NCBI RefSeq assembly: GCF_001563265.1
Contig: NZ_CP005083.1
Coordinates: 3,537,001 to 3,601,000, forward strand
DNA length: 64,000 nt
Direction: 5' to 3'
Source: Sphingobium sp. TKS
GTDB lineage: Bacteria; Pseudomonadota; Alphaproteobacteria; Sphingomonadales; Sphingomonadaceae
In this document: positions 27,069 to 43,357 of the stretch, piece after piece
How positions within the stretch are numbered: the stretch's first letter is position 1
How the letters are laid out: each line of letters begins with the position of its first letter
The notes under the pieces: generated by a model
What the model was told of the DNA's origin: nothing
Databases searched by the model: none
What the model saw: the letters and a program-made list of their open reading frames with translations, nothing else
Translations under genes and position numbers: made by a program

Positions 27069-29348
27069 CAGGCCGATGGTGCGCGGGCGCTGCGCCATTT
27101 CGCGCAGCGGCGATCCGGTGACCGGCACCAGTTCCGCATTGCGGTAGAGAACCGCCCGGCTGTCCAGCAGATTGTCGGCAAAGGCGGACAACCGCCAGCC
27201 ATCCCGGCCAAGCCCCACGCGCAGGAACAGCAGATCGCTCCCCTCCCCCGCATAGACACGGGGATCATAAGCGACCGACCGGGGCGAAGGCGCGCGGCGA
27301 TAGCGGCCCGCATGCCGCCATTCGGACCGGATGAAGCCGTCCACCCGGCCTGGCAGCACGAAGCCATATTCCGCCGCCAGCGTCCCCGACCAGCGCGGCA
27401 CATAAGGAACACGATCCCCGGCGGCAACGATGCTACCCGCTCCGGCAAGCCCGACATCGCGGCGAAAGCGCGCATCGACAAAGCCCAGCGAAAAGTCGAG
27501 CTTCAGCGCACGCAACGGCTCGGCCTGCACCGCCAGCTCGACGCCCCGGTTGCGCGCCGTGCCCAGATTGTCGACATAGGAAAAGCCGCAATTGGGCAAG
27601 GAGACCGATTGCTGGATGCGTTCCCAATCGATGCGGAAGGCGGCCAGCGACAGATGAAATCCCTGCGCCGGAAATCCAGCCTTCACCCCTGCCTCAAAGC
27701 TCCAGAGGGAGTCCGAATCATAGCTGTCCGGCGCGGCGATGCGTCCCATGGCGGACAGATCGGCGGCGCAACTCGCCGCCGGAACCGCCCCATTGGTGCC
27801 ACCGCTGCGAAAGCCCTTACCCGCGCTCAGATAGACCAGGCTGTCGTCCGCCGGACGCCAGGACAGGCTGGCATGCGGGATGACGGGCGTGCCGCTCTGG
27901 CGGCGGGGGCCGACGGCGTTGCTCCCGCCTGCGAACGGCCCCTCGGACATCAGGCGGAAGCTCAGCGGATTATGCGACACGCGCAGCCCCGCCGTCACCT
28001 CCCAGCGGGGTGCCAGCGCCCAGCTCGCCTGCCCGAAAGCGGCCAGCGTGCGCTCGCCAATCTGTTGACGGCTATGATAGCTCTGGCCGCCGGGCAGCAA
28101 CGGCAGGCCGAAAATCTCCTCGATCGACAGGCCGAGCTGCGATTGCGCGAGATCAGCGATCCCCGGTTCGACCACGCGCTGCTCCATGACGATCCGCGAC
28201 CGGCCGTAAAAGCCCCCGATCAACCAGCGGACCGCCCCCTCCGCGCCGGAAGCGAGCCGCACTTCCTGCGTGAAATTGCGCTGGCCGACGGTGGTGCGGC
28301 TATAGCTGCCGCCCGGCGTACGGATGCCGGGCACGGCGCCGCCCAGCACGATCTCGCCAAAGAAGCCGGAATAATCGACGATCTGGCGGTTCCGGCGATC
28401 CAGCCAAGCGGTGACGCTGGTCAGCGTGGCCCCACCCAGATCCAGCCGGGCGGTCAGGCTGGGCAGCAGGAAGCGGTCGCGGCCGGGCTGGCGCAGGGTT
28501 GCGGACTGGCGGAATCGGCCAAGGGTGCTTTCGTGGAAAGGCAGGTCGCCTCGCTCCGTCCTCTGGTAGAAAAGCGACGGCGTCAGTTCCAGACGCTCGC
28601 TCGGGGCCGCCTTGACCGCCAGGCGCAGGCCCAGCGCCGCGCCATGATCGACATTCTTCGTCAAAAGCGCGCCGGAAGCGGGGTCGAACCGGTCGATGAC
28701 GCCGGCATCGCGCCGATAATAGGCGCTGACCCGCGCACCGATCCGGCCCGGCAGGATGGCGCTGCCCAACGCCGCCTGCATCTCGCGGGTGAGGCCGCCG
28801 CCCCTGACCGCCGCCGCCTCGCCGCTGATCTGCGCGTCCATGCCCTCCAGTTGCGGCTGACGGGTCAGGGTGCGGATGGTGCCGCCCATGGAATCGGCGC
28901 CGAACAGCGTCCCCTGCGGTCCGCGCAACACCTCCACCCGCTCCAGGTCGAAACGGCGCAGGTCAGGATTGCCCGCTACCTCCAGCGAACGGATCTGCAC
29001 CGGCACATCGTCAACATAGAGGCCGACGGTGGACGCCCCGATGGGCGAAAAGACCCCGCGAATGATCGGCTGCCGCGCCCCGAAGGCGCCGACCGTCGGC
29101 ATGGTCAGATTGGGCACCGCCCCCGCCAGATCGGCCAGCGCGTCGATGCCCCGCCGTTCCAGATCGTTCCGGTCGAGGCGGACAAGGCTGATCGGCACCT
29201 TGTCCTGCGCTTCGGGAACCCGGCGCGCGGTGACGATGACGATCCGTTGGCCCGCCAATTGGCCATAGGCTTCATCCTCTTCCTGGCCGAAAGCAGGCGC
29301 AGCGATCGCCAGCACAGACGCGCAGCACAGACGCGCCCACCCCTTCAC
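27048..29348 (-). CDS. TonB-dependent receptor
   Basis: 766 residues from the GTG at 29348, which gives a normal signal peptide (KGWARLCCASVLAIAAPAFG, cut about residue 21). An in-frame TTG at 29429 gives a longer, odd N-terminus; neither has a ribosome site, so the start is uncertain. Plug with RRVPEAQDKVPISLVRLD and VEVLRGPQGTLFGADSMGG; barrel ends TIGLSASIGL, without the usual terminal aromatic. The plug is of the general TonB-dependent receptor type used in sphingomonads for sugars, aromatics and other organic compounds, not the siderophore class. Overlaps the MFS gene by 21 bp. Confidence 0.88.
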   Translation of the reverse strand: MKGWARLCCASVLAIAAPAFGQEEDEAYGQLAGQRIVIVTARRVPEAQDKVPISLVRLDRNDLERRGIDALADLAGAVPNLTMPTVGAFGARQPIIRGVFSPIGASTVGLYVDDVPVQIRSLEVAGNPDLRRFDLERVEVLRGPQGTLFGADSMGGTIRTLTRQPQLEGMDAQISGEAAAVRGGGLTREMQAALGSAILPGRIGARVSAYYRRDAGVIDRFDPASGALLTKNVDHGAALGLRLAVKAAPSERLELTPSLFYQRTERGDLPFHESTLGRFRQSATLRQPGRDRFLLPSLTARLDLGGATLTSVTAWLDRRNRQIVDYSGFFGEIVLGGAVPGIRTPGGSYSRTTVGQRNFTQEVRLASGAEGAVRWLIGGFYGRSRIVMEQRVVEPGIADLAQSQLGLSIEEIFGLPLLPGGQSYHSRQQIGERTLAAFGQASWALAPRWEVTAGLRVSHNPLSFRLMSEGPFAGGSNAVGPRRQSGTPVIPHASLSWRPADDSLVYLSAGKGFRSGGTNGAVPAASCAADLSAMGRIAAPDSYDSDSLWSFEAGVKAGFPAQGFHLSLAAFRIDWERIQQSVSLPNCGFSYVDNLGTARNRGVELAVQAEPLRALKLDFSLGFVDARFRRDVGLAGAGSIVAAGDRVPYVPRWSGTLAAEYGFVLPGRVDGFIRSEWRHAGRYRRAPSPRSVAYDPRVYAGEGSDLLFLRVGLGRDGWRLSAFADNLLDSRAVLYRNAELVPVTGSPLREMAQRPRTIGLSASIGL

Positions 29349-29533
29349 GCAAGGCGCGCCATCGGCGGAAGGGATTGAATGACCGAGAGAATCATTCCAT
29401 CTCTCTACAGCAACGCCCCAAAGCGGCAACTAAACTGGATCAGGCAAGCTGCCCCCTTCACAAAGGAAGGTGCGGCGCCTATATGGGTCGTTCAAATTCG
29501 GTTCGTGCCGCGCCTTCGGGCAAGGCGGGAACC

Positions 29534-29654
29534 GTCCCCCGGATCGCCCGGGGACCGGCTTCGTTTAGCGCACGAAACCGGCGGGATTGGGCGAAAACGG
29601 CGGGTCACCAGACGCTGACAGTGCGGATCGGACAGTCCCGGCCCGCACTTTTTT
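29534..29654 (+). terminator. Structured rpoB leader with an intrinsic-terminator-like hairpin
   Basis: The 419 bp between the receptor start (29348) and rpoB holds no gene. It has a hairpin at 29534-29555 (GTCCCC/GGGGAC) and then a stem at 29621-29648 (GTGCGG/CCGCAC outer, TCGG/CCGG inner, one mismatch, loop of 6) followed directly by six T (29649-29654). On the plus strand this looks like an intrinsic terminator, yet no plus-strand gene ends nearby. I read it as an attenuator in the rpoBC leader, or the end of a small RNA. Confidence 0.5.
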
Positions 29655-29767
29655 GCGTGACGATAGAGGGGCGAATCACCCCCGAAATCGACAGGCCAGG
29701 CTGAATTTTCGCTGCGATGCGAAAAAATGCGACGAATAACACGCTTAGGCAACAGGCAGGATACGCA

Positions 29768-33931
<4,164 letters not shown>

Positions 33932-34010
33932 GGGTTGTCGGGCGCTGCCTGTCGGCGGCGCCCCTCCCCTTCTTCACCCGGAAATTTTACCCTCTAGAGG
34001 GACATGAAAT

Positions 34011-38267
<4,257 letters not shown>

Positions 38268-38282
38268 GTGCTTTGAAAATCA

Positions 38283-38388
38283 GGGAGTCGCTTCCTATCT
38301 CGGGAAGCGGCTCCCAGCCCTTCGTACCCTATAAGGGGTCGATGAAGAGCCCGCCGGAAGCGACAGCCTGTCCGGCGGGTTTTCTTTT
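38283..38388 (+). terminator. rpoBC transcription terminator (two hairpins)
   Basis: First stem 38283-38315 (GGGAGtCGCTTCC with GGGAAGCGgCTCCC). Second stem 38350-38358 with 38371-38379 (CCCGCCGGA/TCCGGCGGG, perfect 9 bp) followed by TTTTCTTTT. The second is a classic intrinsic terminator. Confidence 0.88.
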
Positions 38389-38442
38389 GGGGTGGCGCCC
38401 GGCAAGCCATGAAATTGTCCGGCAAGCCTGTCGCAAACCCTC

Positions 38443-38471
38443 TTGACCAATCCGGAATCGCCGCCTATTTG
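38443..38471 (+). promoter_or_regulatory. Promoter of tRNA-Gln
   Basis: TTGACC (38443-38448), 17-bp spacer, TATTTG (38466-38471); expected start about 38478, 26 bp before the tRNA. Good sigma-70-type match. Confidence 0.65.
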
Positions 38472-38503
38472 CGCCTCTCCGGTGAGCCACTGGCCCACCC
38501 TGA

Positions 38504-38577
38504 TGCCCGATCCTCTAATGGTAAGAGAGCGGACTCTGACTCCGTCAATCAAGGTTCGAATCCTTGTCGGGCATCCA
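38504..38577 (+). tRNA. tRNA-Gln (anticodon CTG)
   Basis: 74 bases including an encoded CCA. Acceptor stem TGCCCGA/TCGGGCA (7 bp), anticodon stem GCGGA/TCCGT with loop CTCTGAC (anticodon CTG, reads CAG), T-arm AAGG-TTCGAAT-CCTT. The discriminator base is U. It has its own promoter just after the rpoBC terminator. Downstream begins an accessory-looking stretch, but no integrase or repeated tRNA end was seen. Confidence 0.93.
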
Positions 38578-38645
38578 GACTTTTCCTCGAAAAGCGCGCA
38601 TCGCCGGCGAAACGCGCTGCGCCGGGATTCTCTAGGCAAGCCCGG

Positions 38646-39014
38646 TCATCGCCTCGACAGGAAACGGCATTCCTTCGCCAGACGGCGGCCCATATCCCAG
38701 GCGGGCTTATAAACGGCCATGCCCTTTCGAATCTGCTCGCAGGACATGTTGAGCCCCCCGGCATAGACGATCGCGACAGTCCGGCCATTGGCGTCGCGGG
38801 CCACCGGAACGATGGTGATGGGATCCCGCAACGCGCGCTTCAGGCTTTCCTTGCTCTGCCGGGGACTGATGGGCGCGCAAGTCCCGCGCTTGGCGCAACG
38901 GCTGGCAACGTCCGGGGCGTCGATGCCCAAAAGCCGGATACGCTCGCCATTCACGCGCAGCATGCCACCATCAACGACAGTCAAGGCAGATGCGAAGAAC
39001 AGGGCGGCGATCAC
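38646..39014 (-). CDS. Staphylococcal-nuclease-fold (thermonuclease-like) protein, probably inactive
   Basis: 122 residues from a GTG start. The SNase core is clear: VNGERIRLLGIDAPD, RDANGRTVAIVYAGG, CEQIRKGMAVY. In the active family the opening is DGDT, where the second Asp binds Ca2+; here it reads VVDGGMLRVNG, so that acidic residue is Gly. Arg in RLLGIDAP and Arg in NGRTVA remain. The N-terminus (IAALFFASALTVVD) is too short for a normal signal peptide and the gene may be shortened. Either a non-catalytic nucleic-acid binder or a decaying nuclease. Confidence 0.72.
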   Translation of the reverse strand: MIAALFFASALTVVDGGMLRVNGERIRLLGIDAPDVASRCAKRGTCAPISPRQSKESLKRALRDPITIVPVARDANGRTVAIVYAGGLNMSCEQIRKGMAVYKPAWDMGRRLAKECRFLSRR

Positions 39015-39636
39015 TCTTCCACCCCCGCAATGGCCGACGCGGCGTCCAGGCTAAAAATCATGCCCTCTCCCCATCATCGCCGCTCCCTGCCATTGGGTGC
39101 CGGCGCGGCCCTCGCTTGCTTACACCCCAGTCCACCAGCATTCTTGCCTCGGTTCAATTTTTAGCCAGTAAATCTATCTGTAAATTCTATATTGATCTCT
39201 TCACCCAGTTTTTCATGATATTTAACGATAATCGACAGATATGTATCGCTTTGATACGAATGAATTAATTTCACTCGCCCATCCTCTGTCTTTGGATATA
39301 CCCATCCTCTGCCCGAAACGGATGCGAGGCCCGGTCGCCCTCCCCATTTCATCATCAGGGGATGGGGTTGGCGGCCAGGAGGCGGATGCCACCTTCCATG
39401 CCGTTCGCAATCCCTTTTCCGAATTTGCTTGGGGTTTCGGCGGGTGTCGCCGCGACTAAGACCAAAGCAATATGGCTTTGCATATCCCACGATCCGACCG
39501 ACGAAATAAGCATTAATGGGCAGCCATTACCCATTATCGCAAATTGTCCTGAACCATCCGGCAGGGGTAAATTATCCCGATAAATCAAATAGCTCATATG
39601 AAATATGAAATGGGCATGGTTTATTGGGGAGATAAG
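39015..39636. other. Intergenic stretch with an AT-rich core
   Basis: 622 bp without a gene I can support. The part 39150-39300 is distinctly AT-richer than the surroundings and holds a small dyad, GTATC-GCTTT-GATAC. Open frames here have no ribosome site and no family match. Confidence 0.45.
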
Positions 39637-40632
39637 ATGCACCCAGCATGGACCGTCCTGCCCGCGCTGTCCCTGTGCATCGGCTCCACCTCCGCTGCCG
39701 CGCAAAGTGGCGATGATCCAGGCCTTCGATCTGCCGCTCCCAGCCAGTTGGCTCTCATGGATACCGCCTTCGATCTGGGCGCCATGACACCCCACCCCCC
39801 GCCAGCCAATCCTGTCGTGCAAGGGCCAGCCGATCCGCAAAGCCCGGCAGCTCCGGATGCCGATACCGACAGTCGCTATCATTCGCTTGGCAGCCGCATC
39901 GGCGCCGCCAAATGGGAAACCATCGGCCTCTTCGCCTATATCAGCGCGACGCAGGCCTATTGGACGGACGGCACGACTCATTTCCATTTCAAGGATGAAG
40001 GCTGGTTCGGCAAGGACACCAACAATCTGGGCATCGACTAGCTGACCCACGCCTTCAACGCCTATCTGTTCGCGGAATTTCTCGGCGCGCGGATAGCCCG
40101 CAAAACCCATGACCGGGCCAGGGCGGCAGCCCCGGCCGCGCTGCTTTCCATGGGACTGATGCTCTATGGCGAAATGTGGGACGCGCATAAGAAGGATAGT
40201 GGCTTTTCGCCACAGGATCTCCTCTTCAATACCGGCGGCGCGGCCTTTTCGGTGCTGCGCCATACGGTGCCGGGACTGGAGGAGAAGCTGGATTTCCGCC
40301 TGCTGATGATGCCCAATTCAGAAGTCTACAGCTTCAAGGGCAAGCGCCATTATGAACAGCAGCGCTTTCTGCTTTCGCTTGAACTCGCCGGTTTCGCAAG
40401 GTTGCGCGACAGCCCGTTGCGCCTGGTCGAACTGCAACTCGGATATCGCGGCAAGAATTTCACCAATGCCGACCGCGCCGCCGGCATAAGGCCGGAACGC
40501 GACATCTTCTTCGGCGTCGGCCTCAACATCAAGCAGTTGTTCTTCCGAAACAGCCGATCGCGCCTGGGTCGCGCGATCGGTAGCGGGCTCGACTATTTTC
40601 AGCTCCCCTATACCGCCGCCTATGTCCATTGA
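39637..40632 (+). pseudogene. DUF2279 (YfiM-like) exported protein, broken by one amber codon
   Basis: One reading frame of 332 codons with a signal peptide (MHPAWTVLPALSLCIGSTSAAAQ, split here for length: 23 residues, cut after SAAA), gggga ribosome site, and the DUF2279 body. At 40039-40041 an in-frame TAG replaces what is expected to be Lys in the family motif D-K-x-x-H (here GID-stop-LTHAFNAYLF). The frame then runs 196 codons more without damage, so a single AAG-to-TAG change explains the break. Downstream text (AELG-type helices, LLFNTGGAAFSVLRH, FFGVGLNIKQLFF) is still conserved-looking. Recent inactivation, amber read-through, or a sequencing error. Confidence 0.8.
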
Positions 40633-40762
40633 AGGAGAGCGGAAGCTGGAAGAGCGAAGGAGGCAGATGCGCGCCGGCTGAACCGCGCGCATCGGGTCGC
40701 CAACCCGGCCGCTCCTCCAGACTCCGCATCGGGCCAACGCCATCCGGGGGGAAGGGCGGCGT

Positions 40763-41269
40763 TCAGCGCGACGCAATCAGAACGGGCTGCTCGGCGCCTG
40801 CCTGCGCCAGCGTCTGTGCCCGATGGTCCGTACGAAGCCGGTTCAGCATATCGTCCCGTTCCCAGGCATCGTTGGCGACGATGATCCACGCCTCGAACCT
40901 GGAAGCCGCGCCGATTTGCGGCGGCAACGGCGTCAACCGCCCCATGGTCTTGACCGCCCGCATCGATATCCGGTCGATGGAACGAGACGACGAAGGCTGG
41001 GCAAGGGCGATGGCCTGGGGCCGCCCCTCATCATCCAGACGGAACTGAACCCGGGCATAGCCGGTCGCGCTATGGTCGGAAGCCAGATTGGCGGTCCGGC
41101 GAATGCTGCTGGTCAGCCGGTTCGCGGTCCGATTCTGCCATTTCTCGTACGTCATTTCCTTTTCCGGCGACGCCACCACGGTCAGTTGGTCGCCTGGCTG
41201 TCTGGCACTAACCCCTGTTGACAGCAGCAGGGACGAGCAAAGCGCCAAAATCAAGGGCTTGGCATGCAT
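40763..41269 (-). CDS. Exported protein with a TonB C-terminal-like domain
   Basis: 168 residues: signal peptide 1-22 (cut after GVSA), then a block resembling the TonB C-terminal domain (GYARVQFRLDDEGRPQAIAL, RISMRAVKTMGRL). There is no membrane anchor or proline-rich spacer, so it is not a working TonB by itself. Such periplasmic mini-proteins occur in sphingomonads, and their role is unknown. Strong gaggagg ribosome site. Confidence 0.68.
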   Translation of the reverse strand: MHAKPLILALCSSLLLSTGVSARQPGDQLTVVASPEKEMTYEKWQNRTANRLTSSIRRTANLASDHSATGYARVQFRLDDEGRPQAIALAQPSSSRSIDRISMRAVKTMGRLTPLPPQIGAASRFEAWIIVANDAWERDDMLNRLRTDHRAQTLAQAGAEQPVLIASR

Positions 41270-41577
41270 GAGAGCCTCCTCTGCGATGATGTAGGATTAT
41301 GATTGGAGCGGCTGCGGCGGCATCTGGCCGGCCGAAAAGCTGCGGGACTTTATATATTACAAAGACGATCGATTGAGTAACCAATATAAATGAATGATCT
41401 CATCGGCATACATAATATTTCAAACCTGGGCCATCCTGTCCCATTTTGAAGCATCGTTTCCGCGCCGTCGCAGCACCCTTCGGCAAGTCGTTTCAATCAA
41501 GGCATTTTGCGAGGGCGGCCGATAACGCTCCGGCGCATCGACTCGGGCTTCAGAGGAACGGTGCGTGACGGAAGGAG
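41270..41577. other. Intergenic stretch, nothing recognised
   Basis: 308 bp between two minus-strand genes. The part 41340-41440 is AT-rich and could hold the promoter of the TonB-C-like gene; no motif was secure. Confidence 0.4.
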
Positions 41578-43200
41578 TCAGCCCGCCGCGATGCTCAAGC
41601 CCACCGCCTCCGCCACCTTTATCCCATCGATCGCGGCGGAGAGAATGCCGCCCGCATAGCCCGCCCCCTCCCCGGCGGGATAAAGGCCCGCAACATTGAG
41701 GCTCTGATGATCCTTGCCCCGCGTGATGCGGATCGGGGAGGAGGTGCGGGTTTCCACCCCCGTCATCACGGCGTCGGGATGGTCGTAATTGGCGATCTGC
41801 CGCCCGAAGACGGGGATCGCCTCATGGAATGCCTCCAGCACGAATTCGGGCAGGCAGCGCGAGAGGTCGGTCAGGGTCACGCCCGGCTTGTAGGACGGAA
41901 TGACCTCGCCCAACTCGCTCGAAGCGCGGCCCTCAAGGAAATCCCCCACCTTCTGTCCCGGCGCATGGTAGGAGGAACCGCCCGCGACAAAGGCCATGCT
42001 TTCCCAATGACGCTGCAATTCGATCCCCGCCAGCGGCCCGCCGGGATAGTCCCGCTCCGGATCGATGCCGACCACCAGGCCAGAATTGGCGTTGAACTCG
42101 GCCCGTGAATATTGGCTCATGCCGTTGGTGACGACGCGCCCCTCCTCCGAAGTCGCCGCAACCACCCGTCCACCAGGACACATGCAGAAGCTGTAGACCG
42201 TCCGCCCATTGGCGCAATGATGGGCAAGGCTATAGGCCGCCGCGCCCAACACCGGATGCCCCGCGCAATTGCCGTAGCGCGCGCGGTCGATCCAGCTTTG
42301 CGGATGCTCGATGCGCACGCCGATGGAAAAGGGTTTCGGCTCGATATGCACGCCGCGCCGGTGCAGCATCTCGAAGGTCGGGCGGGCGCTGTGGCCCACC
42401 GCCAGCACGACATGGTCCGTCTCGATGAAACCGCCGTCCGCCAGATGCAGCCCGCGCAGCTTCTGCATGCCCTCGCCCTGCCGTTCCAGTTCCAGTTCAT
42501 CAACCCGGTGCTGCCAGCGATATTCGCCGCCCAGCCCCTCGATCTGGCGGCGCATGGATTCAACCATGGAGACGAGGCGGAAAGTCCCGATATGCGGATG
42601 CGCTTCGGTCAATATGTCATCGGGCGCACCCGCGGCGACGAATTCTTCCAGCACCTTGCGGCCCAGAAAGCGCGGATCCTTCACCCGGCAATAAAGCTTG
42701 CCGTCGGAGAAGGTGCCCGCCCCGCCCTCCCCGAACTGCACATTGCTGTCGGGATTGAGTTCGGCGCGGCGCCACAGACCCCAGGTATCCTTGGTCCGCT
42801 CCCGCACCACCTTGCCCCGGTCGAGGATGATCGGGCGAAAGCCCATTTGCGCGAGGATCAGTCCCGCAAACAGTCCGCACGGTCCCGCACCGATCACGAC
42901 GGGCCGCTTGCCCGACCAGCCCTGCGGCGCCCTCGCCACGAATTTGTAGTCGGTGTCCGGGCGCAGACGGACGTCATGATCCTTGGCGAAGCGCTCCAGC
43001 ACCTCCGCCTCGTCCGTCACTTCGACATCGACGGTGTAGACGAGCTGGATCGCATTTTTGCGTCGCGCATCATTGCCCCGGCGCACCACGGCATGGCTCA
43101 ACAGTTGCTGCGGCGCGAGATCCAGCCGCTCGCAAATGGCGGCAGGCATCGCCTCGGCGGGATGGTCGAGGGGCAGTTTCAATCCGGAAAGGCGCAACAT
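41578..43200 (-). CDS. FAD-dependent oxidoreductase (COG2509-like)
   Basis: 540 residues. An N-terminal ~90-residue domain precedes a Rossmann fold with VIGAGPCGLFAGLILAQ, and the C-terminal NVAGLYPAGEGAGYAGGI dinucleotide-fold block. The body (FGEGGAGTFSDGKLYCRVKD, HPHIGTFRLVSMVESMR) is that of the uncharacterised FAD-dependent dehydrogenase family COG2509. Reaction unknown. A REP doublet lies just upstream (43262-43351). Confidence 0.85.
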   Translation of the reverse strand: MLRLSGLKLPLDHPAEAMPAAICERLDLAPQQLLSHAVVRRGNDARRKNAIQLVYTVDVEVTDEAEVLERFAKDHDVRLRPDTDYKFVARAPQGWSGKRPVVIGAGPCGLFAGLILAQMGFRPIILDRGKVVRERTKDTWGLWRRAELNPDSNVQFGEGGAGTFSDGKLYCRVKDPRFLGRKVLEEFVAAGAPDDILTEAHPHIGTFRLVSMVESMRRQIEGLGGEYRWQHRVDELELERQGEGMQKLRGLHLADGGFIETDHVVLAVGHSARPTFEMLHRRGVHIEPKPFSIGVRIEHPQSWIDRARYGNCAGHPVLGAAAYSLAHHCANGRTVYSFCMCPGGRVVAATSEEGRVVTNGMSQYSRAEFNANSGLVVGIDPERDYPGGPLAGIELQRHWESMAFVAGGSSYHAPGQKVGDFLEGRASSELGEVIPSYKPGVTLTDLSRCLPEFVLEAFHEAIPVFGRQIANYDHPDAVMTGVETRTSSPIRITRGKDHQSLNVAGLYPAGEGAGYAGGILSAAIDGIKVAEAVGLSIAAG

Positions 43201-43261
43201 TCGCCTGCCCCTAAACCTATTAGCGAGTCGGCTCCAGTCCTCCTTGGATCATCTCTCCCAT

Positions 43262-43351
43262 CGTCGTTCCCGCTGGGGCGGGAACCCATCTCCCATAAGA
43301 ATAGACTTGATGCAGCGTCGGAGATGGATTCCCGCCTTCGCGGGAATGACG
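43262..43351. repeat. REP doublet A (inverted hairpin pair)
   Basis: Two 32-bp arms (43262-43293 and 43320-43351) in inverted orientation, about 27 of 32 positions alike, 26-bp spacer. Each arm itself folds: GTTCCCGC/GCGGGAAC and ATTCCCGC/GCGGGAAT with 4-base loops. Same architecture as at 48304 and 54073. Confidence 0.8.
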
Positions 43352-43357
43352 ATTGAA

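Noticed and set aside
27312..29378. Open frame of 688 codons opposite the third receptor
   Set aside because: Same antisense effect; the receptor frame has plug and barrel motifs.
38504..38577. tRNA as the attachment site of an active island
   Set aside because: No integrase and no repeated tRNA end within the window.
39246..39260. GTATC-GCTTT-GATAC dyad as a fourth iron operator
   Set aside because: Half-sites do not match TGMGA, and no iron gene is adjacent.
39161..39490. 109-codon minus-strand frame in the AT-rich gap
   Set aside because: Would need a GTG start without a ribosome site; the sequence is not family-like.
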